This document shows, in pieces, positions 24,639 through 32,053 of a stretch of 41,455 nt of DNA. Location: assembly GCA_018062705.1 (NCBI GenBank), contig JAGORQ010000007.1, positions 1 through 41,455 of the forward strand, written 5' to 3'. The DNA comes from Candidatus Shapirobacteria bacterium (GTDB lineage: Bacteria; Patescibacteriota; Microgenomatia; UBA12405). Below the pieces are notes generated by a model. That model was not told the origin of the DNA, ran no database searches, and saw only the letters and a list, made by a program, of their open reading frames with translations. Every line of letters starts with the position of its first letter. Position 1 is the first letter of the stretch. The translations under genes and the position numbers were made by a program.

Positions 24639-25904
24639 CTATAAAGTAGGGCGAATTTCTTTGAAGCCGGTGAGGGCCCAAAGACATTCGGGGATTTTGA
24701 CACTACCGTCGGCTTGTTGTCCATTTTCGATAAGAGCAAGTACGGCACGATCAGTAATAACGGTAGCGTTGAGGATATGGACGAATTTATTGTCACCATT
24801 GATTTTGACCTTGGTGTTTAGTCTACGTGATTGGTAATCGGAACAAGTGCTACACGATTGAGTTTCGCGATAATTGTCTTGACCGGGGAACCAACAATTG
24901 ATGTCGTACATTCGACGATTTGGTTGAGGTAAATCACCAGCACAACAATTCATAACTTGATAGTGTAGACCAAAATATTGCATCAGTTCTTCTTCGTGCT
25001 GCAACATTTCTTGCTGCATGGCATCGGAGGTCGCAAAATCAGGTAGGGTAAAGACATTCATTTCGACTTTGTTGAAAAAATGAACTCGGAATAATCCGCG
25101 GGTATCTTTGCCATAAGTGCCCGCTTCGCGACGGAAACAGGGCGAATAATTGACGTATTTTAGGGGTAGTTTATCAGCAGGTAGGACTTCGTTGGAGTGG
25201 TAAGGCACAACTGAATGTTCTGATGAGCTGATAAAAATAAGGTCATCCTCGGGGACAGAATAGTAGGCACCCATTAGATTTTTGTTGGAAGCATAGCCAC
25301 AGCCCCATTCAGTTTGGGATTTGATCATGGCTGGGGGCACCATCCCCTTCCAACCTTTGCCGACTAATTTGTTGAAGGCGTAAAACATGACGGCCATTTC
25401 AAGAACAGCACCTTGGTTTTTGAAGTAACCAAAACGACTACCAGATAATTCTCCGGCTTTTTTGACATCAAGAATGTCGAGCTTTTCACCGAGATCAATA
25501 TGGTCGAGCGGTTTAAAATCGAAAGTAGGTTTTTGTCCAACGGTTTTGATAACCACATTATCATGGTCGTCTTTGCCTTCTGGAACATCTTCGGCAGGAA
25601 TATTGGGAATTTCTTCAAGGACTTCGTTTAATTTTTTTTCTGATTCCTTTAGTTTATCTTCAGCAACTTTTAGAGATTCTTTAATGAGTTTACCTTTTTC
25701 AATTAACTCAGGTGATGGTTTACCTTTGAATTCTTTGGAGAGAGAATTTTGTTGGGCGCGAAAAGTTTCGGCAATTGAAAGATCTTCGCGATATTGTTTG
25801 TCAAGAGTTACTACTTGATCGAGAATGGCGGGATCTTTTTGGCGGTTTTGAAGAGCTTGTTTGACGAGGTCTGGGTTAGTGCGGATTAAATTGATGTCTA
25901 ACAT
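24639..25904 (-). CDS. serS: Seryl-tRNA synthetase
   Basis: This 421-residue class II synthetase has the N-terminal tRNA-binding coiled coil at about 30-105, motif 2 CFRREAGTYGKDTRGLFRVHFFNKVEM-type (arginines in FRRE and GLFR), and the C-terminal HILNATVITDR...ENGQQADGSVKIPE. The usual motif 3 GSGxAxGRT is replaced by ATVITDR. The arginine is retained, so activity is expected; this variant motif seems typical of the lineage. It charges tRNA-Ser. Its 5' leader contains several hairpins and a repeat, but no T-box sequence. Confidence 0.95.
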   Translation of the reverse strand: MLDINLIRTNPDLVKQALQNRQKDPAILDQVVTLDKQYREDLSIAETFRAQQNSLSKEFKGKPSPELIEKGKLIKESLKVAEDKLKESEKKLNEVLEEIPNIPAEDVPEGKDDHDNVVIKTVGQKPTFDFKPLDHIDLGEKLDILDVKKAGELSGSRFGYFKNQGAVLEMAVMFYAFNKLVGKGWKGMVPPAMIKSQTEWGCGYASNKNLMGAYYSVPEDDLIFISSSEHSVVPYHSNEVLPADKLPLKYVNYSPCFRREAGTYGKDTRGLFRVHFFNKVEMNVFTLPDFATSDAMQQEMLQHEEELMQYFGLHYQVMNCCAGDLPQPNRRMYDINCWFPGQDNYRETQSCSTCSDYQSRRLNTKVKINGDNKFVHILNATVITDRAVLALIENGQQADGSVKIPECLWALTGFKEIRPTL

Positions 25905-25925
25905 GATTTTATTAATAATGATTTA

Positions 25926-25985
25926 AATCCCTCCCGTCCTTCGATGCACTCAGGACGACCTCCCTTTGACAAGGGAGATAGGGCA
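25926..25985. repeat. Double-hairpin palindromic repeat A3
   Basis: Arms CGTCCT/AGGACG at 25935-25957 are followed by a hairpin at 25958-25979 (CCTCCCTT/AAGGGAG, loop TGAC). It lies just upstream of serS in the same orientation as repeats A1, A2 and A6 relative to their genes. Confidence 0.8.
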
Positions 25986-25998
25986 ATCATATCTGTTT

Positions 25999-26029
25999 CT
26001 CGGGGGGATGATATGACAAGATCCCCGAG
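25999..26029. other. Stable hairpin in the serS leader
   Basis: CTCGGGGGGAT pairs with ATCCCCGAG across a ten-base loop. It lies in the serS 5' leader region together with repeat A3. The rest of the 25905-26357 gap holds repeats, a gene remnant (below) and a TAAAAT box at 26078-26083 that may serve as the serS promoter. No T-box or riboswitch core was found. Confidence 0.5.
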
Positions 26030-26200
26030 GTAGAGGAGGAGAAGTTGGTGATCATCGGCTTAAACATAATTAGAGGTATTTTAGCACGAATTTTAAGAAA
26101 GTCTTGTTTTAATTTGCCTAGTTTATGGGAAAAAATGAGTAACAGATAGATAACAATAAAGTAATAAAATATGGAACTAAACGCTGAATATATCTATGTA

Positions 26201-26250
26201 TCATTCCTGCGAAGGCAGGAACCCATAGATATTTGACTACGCGGTATGAC
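26201..26250. repeat. Degenerate inverted repeat element B2
   Basis: TCATTCCTGC...GCAGGAA forms one hairpin end as in the element at 24471-24538. The other end is reduced to a diverged GGTATGAC. It adjoins the HD-gene tail remnant. Confidence 0.65.
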
Positions 26251-26257
26251 GCCACTT

Positions 26258-26314
26258 TTATAGACCAATATCACTAGCAATAGTTTGCATTGAAGTCAGA
26301 CAAATTTCAATGAA
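26258..26314 (-). pseudogene. Orphan tail of an HD-domain gene
   Basis: Nineteen codons ending in TAA encode FIEICLTSMQTIASDIGL, nearly the same as the FVEICLVSMQKISNDIGL end of the intact HD gene 45 bases upstream. Nucleotide identity by eye is about two thirds. Homology stops abruptly at 26314 where a palindromic repeat begins. It is a second copy of a 3' end, not a complete gene. Confidence 0.75.
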
Positions 26315-26320
26315 AAAAAC

Positions 26321-26353
26321 CAATCCCCCTTAGTCCCCCTTTAACAAGGGGGA
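26321..26353. repeat. Palindromic repeat A4
   Basis: CCAATCCCCCTTAGT is followed by the hairpin TCCCCCTT/AAGGGGGA at 26334-26353 with loop TAAC. It lies exactly between the intact HD gene stop and the orphan tail copy. Confidence 0.75.
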
Positions 26354-26357
26354 AACA

Positions 26358-26945
26358 CTACAAACCAATATCATTTGATATTTTTTGCATTGAAACTAAA
26401 CATATCTCTACAAATTTCTCTAAAGGCATATTTAATCCTTCAGGATTGCTACATTCGGCCACTTCGTCACGACGAGTGCCGGCGGCAAACTTGGGTTCCT
26501 TTAAAAATCTTTTTAAAACTGAAGAAGTTTTCACAGAGGAAAGTTTACGGTCGGGGTAGACAAAGGCCACGGCGGTGATCAGACCAGTAAGTGAATCGGC
26601 ACAATAAATGGCCCATTCAGCTTTATTATTTTTTTGGATATTTTGACGTTTGTCGTGGGCTAAAATAATTCTCTGGAGAGTGTCATCAATTTCCAAACTA
26701 TAGAGGCCTAATACTTCGCGAGTGCGGAGAGGATGGAGCTCTTTGGTGTCGCCACTATAATCAATGTCGTGAATTAGACCAGCTATTGTCCAATAGTCGC
26801 GTGATAAATCATTTTCATTTAATAAATTATTTTCTTGAAAATAATCATAAAGTCCGCCCATGCAGGCCTCAAGCGCGAGGGAGTGGAAGAAAATATTTTG
26901 TTCGAGACGATCTTTAACGGCTTCTACAAATTTTGTCCGGTCCAT
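26358..26945 (-). CDS. HD-domain hydrolase
   Basis: This 195-residue protein has the HD metal-binding pattern: His21 in FFHSLALE, His-Asp at 59-60 in AGLIHDIDY and a later ADSL aspartate. The family contains phosphohydrolases acting on nucleotides or signalling nucleotides. It follows the NUDIX gene by two bases in the lysS-NUDIX-HD unit, suggesting nucleotide clean-up. A second copy of its last 19 codons lies downstream beyond a repeat. Confidence 0.82.
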   Translation of the reverse strand: MDRTKFVEAVKDRLEQNIFFHSLALEACMGGLYDYFQENNLLNENDLSRDYWTIAGLIHDIDYSGDTKELHPLRTREVLGLYSLEIDDTLQRIILAHDKRQNIQKNNKAEWAIYCADSLTGLITAVAFVYPDRKLSSVKTSSVLKRFLKEPKFAAGTRRDEVAECSNPEGLNMPLEKFVEICLVSMQKISNDIGL

Positions 26946-26947
26946 AA

Positions 26948-27352
26948 TTATTTAAGGATGTTAATAATTAAATCTCTGCCATTTTCTGGATAAATTTTTA
27001 AATTCTTATTTAGATTATCTTTATTCACCCATTTTGGCTCGAATAATTTCTCAGGAATATTTAAATATTTTTTCTCTGGGCCAGTTACGACAAATTCTGT
27101 GTCCTTGGTGGTGCAATGAAAATAGTAGTCGTGGCGATTAGGACTATCCACTGCCTTAACAAAAGAATATGAATCTATTTTTAAACCAAGTTCTTCTTTT
27201 ATTTCTCTTAGCAGGGCTGTTTCTGGAGCTTCATCAACCTCAATGCCACCACCAGGAATAGCATAGTATTCCTCACCGTTTTTAACTCGGTGGATTAAAA
27301 CAATATCTTTTCCGTTTTGAATTATGGCCCCAACACGATGTATTTTGGACAC
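26948..27352 (-). CDS. NUDIX hydrolase
   Basis: This 134-residue protein has a complete Nudix box at residues 35-57 (GGIEVDE, REIKEELGL), the metal-binding motif for hydrolysis of nucleoside diphosphates linked to another moiety. It starts with GTG overlapping the lysS stop (TAGTG), so it is translated after lysS. Substrate unknown; possible roles are oxidised nucleotide or dinucleoside polyphosphate hydrolysis, the latter a by-product of lysyl-tRNA synthetases. Confidence 0.9.
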   Translation of the reverse strand: MSKIHRVGAIIQNGKDIVLIHRVKNGEEYYAIPGGGIEVDEAPETALLREIKEELGLKIDSYSFVKAVDSPNRHDYYFHCTTKDTEFVVTGPEKKYLNIPEKLFEPKWVNKDNLNKNLKIYPENGRDLIINILK

Positions 27353-29244
27353 TACTTTATGAAATCTTTAACAGCTTGCCCTAGGTGGGAGGAGAGAGAA
27401 TCATCTAATAAATAGATGCTGGTGTGGTCGGGGCTAAGACCGAGTTCGCGCTCAGAGCAAAGCATGCCGTGCGATTCGACACCCCGAAGTTTGGCGACTT
27501 TGATATCAACTATTTCTTTGTCTTCACCAAATACCTTGGCGCTAACTAAAGAGACTGGGACAATATCCCCAGCTTTTATATTTGAGGCACCACAAACGAT
27601 TTGCAAGGTTTCTGTCCCAACATCAATTTGGCAAACATGAAGTTTGTCGGCGTTGGGATGATTTTCTAGAGTAATAATTTTGCCGATGACAACTAATTCG
27701 TTTTCTTTACCAATTTTTTCGATAGTCTTTGTTTTATTTGGTTTGGGTAAATTGTAGATGCGGCGGGTTTCGTCGGTTATTTCAAACTTCATTTGCGGGA
27801 AAAAGGTACCTTCACGGGCGGTGACATTTTCCAAAAACCAAAATAGACGTTCACTGTGGGCATAGCCGGAAGTTGGAGGCATCCCCCACTCAAGCATTTC
27901 GACATAATCAATGTCTAACATTTGAGATTCATCGTCGCCTGCATCACGATTTTGTTGTTGTTCTTGAAATCGGGCGAGCTGGTCAACTGGGTCGTTGAGC
28001 TCGGAATAGCCATTACCCAGCTCAGATCCAGCAATAATTATGTGGAATCTTTCGGTTAATTCAGGATTGTCTTGGCGGGATTTGGCTAGTGGCGAACTAA
28101 ACTTAGGCTCATCAATGACAAACACGGGGCCGGCAATTTCTCGACGAACAATTTTCCAAAGATTGTCAACAATTCGGGCGCGATTGGTCAGACCTTCGGT
28201 ATTAATTTTTTGTTGTTTTAAAAGTTCAAGAATTTTTTCTTCGGAGTCAGTGAAGATGTCAACGGAAAATCTTTTTTTGATTAAATCTCCATAACTGATT
28301 CTGGGCCAGGGTTGGTCTAAATCGAAAGTGTGTTCTCCTCGAGTAAAGACAGATTTACCGTACAGGTTTTTGGCGATGTACTTGAACATGGATTCTACTA
28401 AGTCCATATTTTGGTGGTAGTCGGCATAGGCCCAATACCACTCACACTGATAATATTCTTGCAAATGTTCATCATCAATTCCTTCGTTGCGAAAATTTGG
28501 TCCAAGAGTAAAGATTTTTTCAAATCCGCCACCAATTAGTCGTTTTTGATAGAGTTCTGAAGAAATACGCAAATAAAAGTCTTGGTCGAGGGCATGGTGA
28601 TGGGTAACAAACGGTTTGGCGTCGGCACCGCCGGTAACTAGTTCCATAATGGGAGTTTCGACTTCGATAAAGCCATGATCGGTGAGAAACTGACGATTGA
28701 GTTGCCAAAATTTGGATTTGCGAATAAACAAGCTTTTGCGGTCGGGATTCATGACTAAGTCAAGATAACGGCGACGGAAAATGGTTTCCTGATCAGTTAG
28801 TCCTTGCCATTTTTCGGGTAAAGGCCTGATTGCCTTGGTTAACATCTTGATATCTTGGGCAAATATGGAGATTTCGCCGGTTGAAGTTTTGTCAATTTTA
28901 CCGGTGACTTGAATGAAATCGCCGATGTCAATTAATTTAAGATCTTCAAAACCAATGGTTTGGTTGTCAGCACTAGTAGGTGACAAATTTTGACGAAGGA
29001 TAAAGACTTGAATTTTGCCAGACTGGTCTTGAATGTGGGCAAAAGAAATACCGCCTTGTTTCCGAAAAGACATAACCCGACCAGACAGTGTCAATACTTT
29101 TTGTTGGTATTTATCAAAGTTGTTGACGATCTCTTGGTGGTCAGCGTCTTTTTGAGATTGGGCTGGAAAGGAGTTAATGCCTAGGGCGCTAAGCCGGGCA
29201 ATTTTTTCCAAACGGACTTTTCGAAGTTCATCTATGGTGGACAT
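27352..29244 (-). CDS. lysS: Lysyl-tRNA synthetase (class II) fused to an EMAPII-like tRNA-binding domain
   Basis: This 630-residue protein has an N-terminal OB anticodon domain (about 50-150), the class II catalytic core with motif 2 FRNEGIDDEHLQEYYQCEWY, and WGMPPTSGY leading into motif 3. Motif 3 reads YAHSERLFW instead of the usual GLGIDRL, with the arginine kept. Residues about 515-630 form an extra OB domain of the Arc1p/EMAPII/PheT type (LVVIGKI...HPNADKLHVCQIDVG, VCGASNIKAGD, HGMLCSERELGL). Ordinary bacterial LysRS ends near residue 500. The extra domain should tighten tRNA binding. The TATAAT at 29250-29255 ends five bases before the ATG. Confidence 0.93.
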   Translation of the reverse strand: MSTIDELRKVRLEKIARLSALGINSFPAQSQKDADHQEIVNNFDKYQQKVLTLSGRVMSFRKQGGISFAHIQDQSGKIQVFILRQNLSPTSADNQTIGFEDLKLIDIGDFIQVTGKIDKTSTGEISIFAQDIKMLTKAIRPLPEKWQGLTDQETIFRRRYLDLVMNPDRKSLFIRKSKFWQLNRQFLTDHGFIEVETPIMELVTGGADAKPFVTHHHALDQDFYLRISSELYQKRLIGGGFEKIFTLGPNFRNEGIDDEHLQEYYQCEWYWAYADYHQNMDLVESMFKYIAKNLYGKSVFTRGEHTFDLDQPWPRISYGDLIKKRFSVDIFTDSEEKILELLKQQKINTEGLTNRARIVDNLWKIVRREIAGPVFVIDEPKFSSPLAKSRQDNPELTERFHIIIAGSELGNGYSELNDPVDQLARFQEQQQNRDAGDDESQMLDIDYVEMLEWGMPPTSGYAHSERLFWFLENVTAREGTFFPQMKFEITDETRRIYNLPKPNKTKTIEKIGKENELVVIGKIITLENHPNADKLHVCQIDVGTETLQIVCGASNIKAGDIVPVSLVSAKVFGEDKEIVDIKVAKLRGVESHGMLCSERELGLSPDHTSIYLLDDSLSSHLGQAVKDFIK

Positions 29245-29249
29245 AGGTG

Positions 29250-29255
29250 ATTATA
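29250..29255 (-). promoter_or_regulatory. -10 box of lysS operon
   Basis: TATAAT ends five bases before the lysS ATG, leaving no space for a ribosome-binding site. Confidence 0.5.
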
Positions 29256-29292
29256 CCCAAAAATTTGTCATTTTTCATTGAACCATTTAACC

Positions 29293-29321
29293 ATTTCACC
29301 CTCCTATTGGAAGGGTGAAAT
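29293..29321 (-). terminator. Hairpin downstream of greA
   Basis: Perfect ten-base arms ATTTCACCCT/AGGGTGAAAT with a nine-base loop begin 22 bases after the greA stop. The stem is strong, but the following bases (TTAAATGG) are not a true U-tract. It is the best candidate for the greA transcript end, ahead of the lysS promoter. Confidence 0.5.
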
Positions 29322-29343
29322 TATAAATACAAAGAATCGGGTA

Positions 29344-29805
29344 CTAGGCTATCGCAACAATCTTGTAGGTAATTTTGCCCACTGGAGCATTGACCTCGAC
29401 TTCTTCATTGAGTTTTCGACCCATTAAAGCTATCCCTAAAGGAGACTGGTCGGAAATTTTATTGTCGTTTGGATCTGCCTCGAGATGAGAGACAATAAAA
29501 AATTCTTTTTGGGAATTTCCACTGATTTTTATTTTAACTTTTGAGCCAACTTGAACAATCCCTTTTGGATTTGATCCAGTAATTATTTCTGAATTTTCCA
29601 AAGCGTCTTCAATTTTGTCGACTTTGTCGTTAACTATTTCCAGCTCTTCCTTAAGTTGAGTGGCCAGTGAGTCCTCGGAAGATTCATCTGGCTGAGCAAC
29701 TTCTTCTATCTCAGTAATTAATTTATCGCGTTTAATTTTGAGGTCGGCAAGTTCCTGGGTAATTTTGTCGAAACCGGAGGCGGTGAATAGCGTTTTGGTA
29801 CTCAT
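29344..29805 (-). CDS. greA: Transcription elongation factor GreA
   Basis: This 153-residue protein has an N-terminal antiparallel coiled coil (about 12-75) with acidic tip residues (DESSED) and the C-terminal FKBP-like domain (VQVGSKVKI, DQSPLGIALMGRKLNEEV). GreA rescues backtracked RNA polymerase by stimulating transcript cleavage. Length is typical (about 155-158). Its leader of about 170 bases contains a terminator-like structure just before the gene, which suggests attenuation. Confidence 0.95.
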   Translation of the reverse strand: MSTKTLFTASGFDKITQELADLKIKRDKLITEIEEVAQPDESSEDSLATQLKEELEIVNDKVDKIEDALENSEIITGSNPKGIVQVGSKVKIKISGNSQKEFFIVSHLEADPNDNKISDQSPLGIALMGRKLNEEVEVNAPVGKITYKIVAIA

Positions 29806-29824
29806 CTAAAAACTTAATTTATAA

Positions 29825-29890
29825 CAAAAAAACCTCCCAATTTTTATTTTCTACGATAGTGGCTTGACTATCGAGAATTATTTGGAGAGG
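29825..29890 (-). promoter_or_regulatory. Terminator-like hairpin in the greA leader
   Basis: Read on minus: the outer arm at 29882-29890 (CCTCTCCAA) pairs with 29833-29840 (TTGGGAGG). A perfect seven-base inner stem CGATAGT/ACTATCG spans 29854-29873, and seven U residues follow at 29825-29831. The structure sits 19 bases before the greA start. It fits an intrinsic terminator that would reduce read-through into greA. Confidence 0.6.
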
Positions 29891-29896
29891 CAAATA

Positions 29897-29986
29897 ATGG
29901 CATCAATTGACATGCAAGCTTCTCCAAAAAAGTTGGAGCGTTTGGTTGCTTTGGTGCAATGTAATTTATCCATTTGGAGTATATAG
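29897..29986 (+). CDS. Possible 29-residue small ORF
   Basis: An ATG at 29897 is preceded by GGAGAGG at 29884-29890, an excellent Shine-Dalgarno at six bases. That is rare in this window, where most genes lack one. The peptide MASIDMQASPKKLERLVALV... ends at TAG 29984-29986. It overlaps the greA leader on the other strand, and the GGAGAGG is also one arm of the leader hairpin, so the match may be coincidental. No plus-strand promoter is clear. Confidence 0.25.
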   Translation: MASIDMQASPKKLERLVALVQCNLSIWSI

Positions 29987-30034
29987 TAAGGCGGATTTAT
30001 TCATTTGTCAAATGAATTTGAATTAGTTTAGAAT
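29983..30034. promoter_or_regulatory. Divergent greA and sortase promoters sharing a palindrome
   Basis: Minus: TTGACA 30006-30011, 17-base spacer, TACTAT 29983-29988 (greA). Plus: TTGTCA 30005-30010, 18-base spacer, TAGAAT 30029-30034, five bases before the sortase ATG. Both -35 boxes lie within the perfect 17-base palindrome TTCATTTGTCAAATGAA at 30000-30016. Confidence 0.6.
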
Positions 30035-30039
30035 ATGTA

Positions 30040-30723
30040 ATGCTTATAGATTTTTTTCGGCCGGTTCCAAAAAAGCGCTCTATAAAATTAGTTGGGAAGA
30101 AGGGCATTTTGTTTAATAATTTGAATAAAAGAAGGCGTTTGGTATTTTATGTAGGAAACTCACTTTTTGTTTTGAGTTTAGTATATTTACTTTATTTGTA
30201 TTACCCCCTAGGTATGGCTATATTTCGATTTGAGACTGTATCTACTAGTAATCAAATAGGAGTTACTATTTCCCCATCAATTGATTCTGAATATTCAATT
30301 ACTATTCCAAAACTAGCGGCATACTCAAAAATAATTCCGAATGTATCGCCTTTTTCGTTTGAAGAATATAGTAAAGTGCTAGAAAATGATTGGGTGGCTC
30401 AAGCCAAAGGAACCTATTTTCCCGGCAACGGTGAGGGTAAGTCAACCTACCTGTTTGCTCATTCAACTAGGCAAGGGCTTGAATTAATTCGCCATAACTC
30501 GGTGTTTTATTTGCTCGGCGAACTTAAAAATGATGATGTAATTTTTGTCCGTTACCTAGGTAAAGTTTATACTTATCAAGTTTACAGTCAAAAAGTTGTC
30601 TCGCCAAAGGAAGTAGAGTACATAAAATATGCTGAACCTGATAAAGAATTGTTGGTACTCCAGACTTGCTGGCCTTTAGGCACAGATTGGAACAGGTTGC
30701 TGGTGTTTGCGAAGAGAGTGTAG
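30040..30723 (+). CDS. Sortase
   Basis: This 227-residue protein has a basic cytoplasmic start, a membrane helix at about 33-57 and an extracellular sortase domain with the catalytic triad His141 (LFAHST), Cys210 (LVLQTC) and Arg219 (DWNRL). The spacing of TLxTC to Arg is normal for the family. Sortases join surface proteins carrying LPXTG-like signals to the envelope or to each other. The DUF11 protein at 7942-8562 with IPDTG is the visible candidate substrate. It has its own promoter and precedes the tyrosine T-box leader. Confidence 0.9.
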   Translation: MLIDFFRPVPKKRSIKLVGKKGILFNNLNKRRRLVFYVGNSLFVLSLVYLLYLYYPLGMAIFRFETVSTSNQIGVTISPSIDSEYSITIPKLAAYSKIIPNVSPFSFEEYSKVLENDWVAQAKGTYFPGNGEGKSTYLFAHSTRQGLELIRHNSVFYLLGELKNDDVIFVRYLGKVYTYQVYSQKVVSPKEVEYIKYAEPDKELLVLQTCWPLGTDWNRLLVFAKRV

Positions 30724-30737
30724 GATTGTGATATAAT
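30707..30737 (+). promoter_or_regulatory. Promoter of the T-box operon
   Basis: An extended -10 TGATATAAT (30729-30737) with a poor -35 TTGCGA (30707-30712) at 19 bases. The hexamers lie at the end of the sortase gene. Predicted transcript start is near 30744. Confidence 0.6.
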
Positions 30738-30743
30738 ATTATT

Positions 30744-31003
30744 AAGTTTGGAACGCGTCGAGGAGAACATAATACACTCTCTGAGCAGTTCGACAAAATC
30801 GAACAGGGAGCTCCCTAAATAGAGCTAGAGTAACACTGCAAACCCGCCTTTGGCGAGGTAAACAAATACTCGATAATGAGGTAAATAATTATCGATCCCG
30901 CAGTGGCGGGATTTTTTTATTTACGAAACAAGGTGGTACCGTGAGAAGCCCTCACCCTTGTAAGGCCATTTTATTGGTTTTACATCGGCGAGGGCTTTTT
31001 TTT
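30744..31003 (+). promoter_or_regulatory. Tyrosine-type T-box leader
   Basis: The leader holds the diagnostic T-box AAGGTGGTACCGTGAG at 30930-30945. The antiterminator forms from ACAAGG/CCTTGT and GTGAG/CTCAC around the TGGT bulge. The competing terminator forms from AGCCCTC (30947-30953) and GAGGGCT (30990-30996) followed by eight T residues. TGGT pairs with an ACCA tRNA end, as in tRNA-Tyr. A closing helix GTTTG (30746-30750)/CAAAC (30839-30843) and the stem ACTCT/AGAGT frame a loop with UAC at 30773-30775, the likely Tyr specifier. It precedes the M20 peptidase and TyrRS genes. Confidence 0.9.
30896..30918 (+). terminator. Stem III of the T-box, resembling an intrinsic terminator
   Basis: ATCCCGC/GCGGGAT with loop AGTG is directly followed by seven T residues. 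It is in the position of T-box stem III, ahead of the antiterminator. As drawn it could also end transcription before the switch. Confidence 0.55.
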
Positions 31004-31006
31004 ATT

Positions 31007-32038
31007 ATGAAACTGAAAATAAATTCAAAATTGCTTGGCGAATTGGTCGCTGTTAAGTCATTGAGTACTGACTGCAGTGAATGTCGCAAAGCTTTAAATC
31101 TTATAAAAAAACAACTAGATGCCAAACAAATTGTGGTCAAAATTGGCGAATTTAACGGACAGCCTCATTTAATCTCTGGAGACATCAATTCCGCTGATAT
31201 TTTATTTTTGTCACATATAGATGTTGTGTCAAGCAGTGGTCAAATTTTTGAATTAAAGATTAGTGGGAACTTGTTGAAAGGTAGAGGTGTGTTTGATATG
31301 AAAGGTCCCATGTTGGCATCATTAGAAGCTTTTATTAAATTGCCCGACGAGGTAAGAAATAGAATACTGTTCGTAATAACTTCTGATGAGGAAATTGGTG
31401 GATTTCATGGCACAAGTAAATTAACTAAATTGTTTAAAAATATAAAACTGGCGATTGTGCCAGACGGTGGAAGTGGTGAAAATATAGTAGTAAATCAAAG
31501 AGCCCCACTACATGTTAAGTTAAGTCACAAAGGTGTCGCGGTGCATGCGTCACGTCCTGCCGAGGGAATCAATTCGGTGGAAACGCTGGCTAAGTGTTGT
31601 ATTGAATTGTCAAATCGTATTCCAAATTGCAGTATAACTGTTTTTAATGGTGGCGATGCAATAAACAAAGTGCCAGACTCAGCTTCGGCTACTTTGGATA
31701 TAAGAATAGAGAGTGAAAAGGACTCGACAATGATTAGACATTTACTTGCGACTATTTCAGTAAAGTACAATTGCTTGTTTGAGGAAATTGATAATCCTTT
31801 GTTTTTTGAAGCTGACCCTAACAATATTTATATTTCTAGATTTAAGGATTTAGTAGGAAGTAGTTTTGTAACTGAAGCAGGTACATCTGATGCTCGATTT
31901 TTGTGGAGCGATTTACACATTCCTATTATTGTTACCTCAGCTGACGGCGGTGGGGCACACAGTGATGCCGAGTGGGTGGACGCTGAGTCGCTAAATAAAC
32001 TGGCGACTAATATTTACAATTTCGTTATTAATTTATAA
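31007..32038 (+). CDS. M20 family metallopeptidase under T-box control
   Basis: This is a 343-residue enzyme from the ATG at 31007; a longer frame from 30941 runs through the T-box and is rejected. M20 metal ligands are present: His70 and Asp72 (LSHIDVV), Asp97 (GVFDMKG), catalytic Glu128-Glu129 (TSDEEIGG), Asp153 (VPDGGS) and the late His in GGGAHSDAEW. The family comprises carboxypeptidases, dipeptidases and deacylases such as DapE and ArgE. Control by a tyrosine T-box suggests release of tyrosine from peptides or conjugates. The ATG is three bases after the terminator U-tract, with no ribosome-binding site. Confidence 0.85.
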   Translation: MKLKINSKLLGELVAVKSLSTDCSECRKALNLIKKQLDAKQIVVKIGEFNGQPHLISGDINSADILFLSHIDVVSSSGQIFELKISGNLLKGRGVFDMKGPMLASLEAFIKLPDEVRNRILFVITSDEEIGGFHGTSKLTKLFKNIKLAIVPDGGSGENIVVNQRAPLHVKLSHKGVAVHASRPAEGINSVETLAKCCIELSNRIPNCSITVFNGGDAINKVPDSASATLDIRIESEKDSTMIRHLLATISVKYNCLFEEIDNPLFFEADPNNIYISRFKDLVGSSFVTEAGTSDARFLWSDLHIPIIVTSADGGGAHSDAEWVDAESLNKLATNIYNFVINL

Positions 32039-32040
32039 GT

Positions 32041-32046
32041 TATACT
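32041..32046 (+). promoter_or_regulatory. Possible internal -10 box before tyrS
   Basis: TATACT ends seven bases before the tyrS ATG in the 15-base gap after the M20 gene, a possible second, leaderless promoter that would bypass the T-box. The -35 is poor. Confidence 0.35.
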
Positions 32047-32053
32047 AAAGCAT

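Noticed and set aside
25905-26357. serS leader as a T-box or SAM-type riboswitch
   Set aside because: No TGGNACC T-box or other known core is present; the structure comes from dispersed repeats and one hairpin.
30524-30796. Minus-strand frame opposite the sortase and T-box
   Set aside because: It is a shadow of the sortase gene and the leader, with no recognisable protein features or start signal.
30941-31006. N-terminal extension of the M20 peptidase
   Set aside because: The extra codons lie in the T-box antiterminator and terminator, and the M20 family starts at the ATG at 31007.
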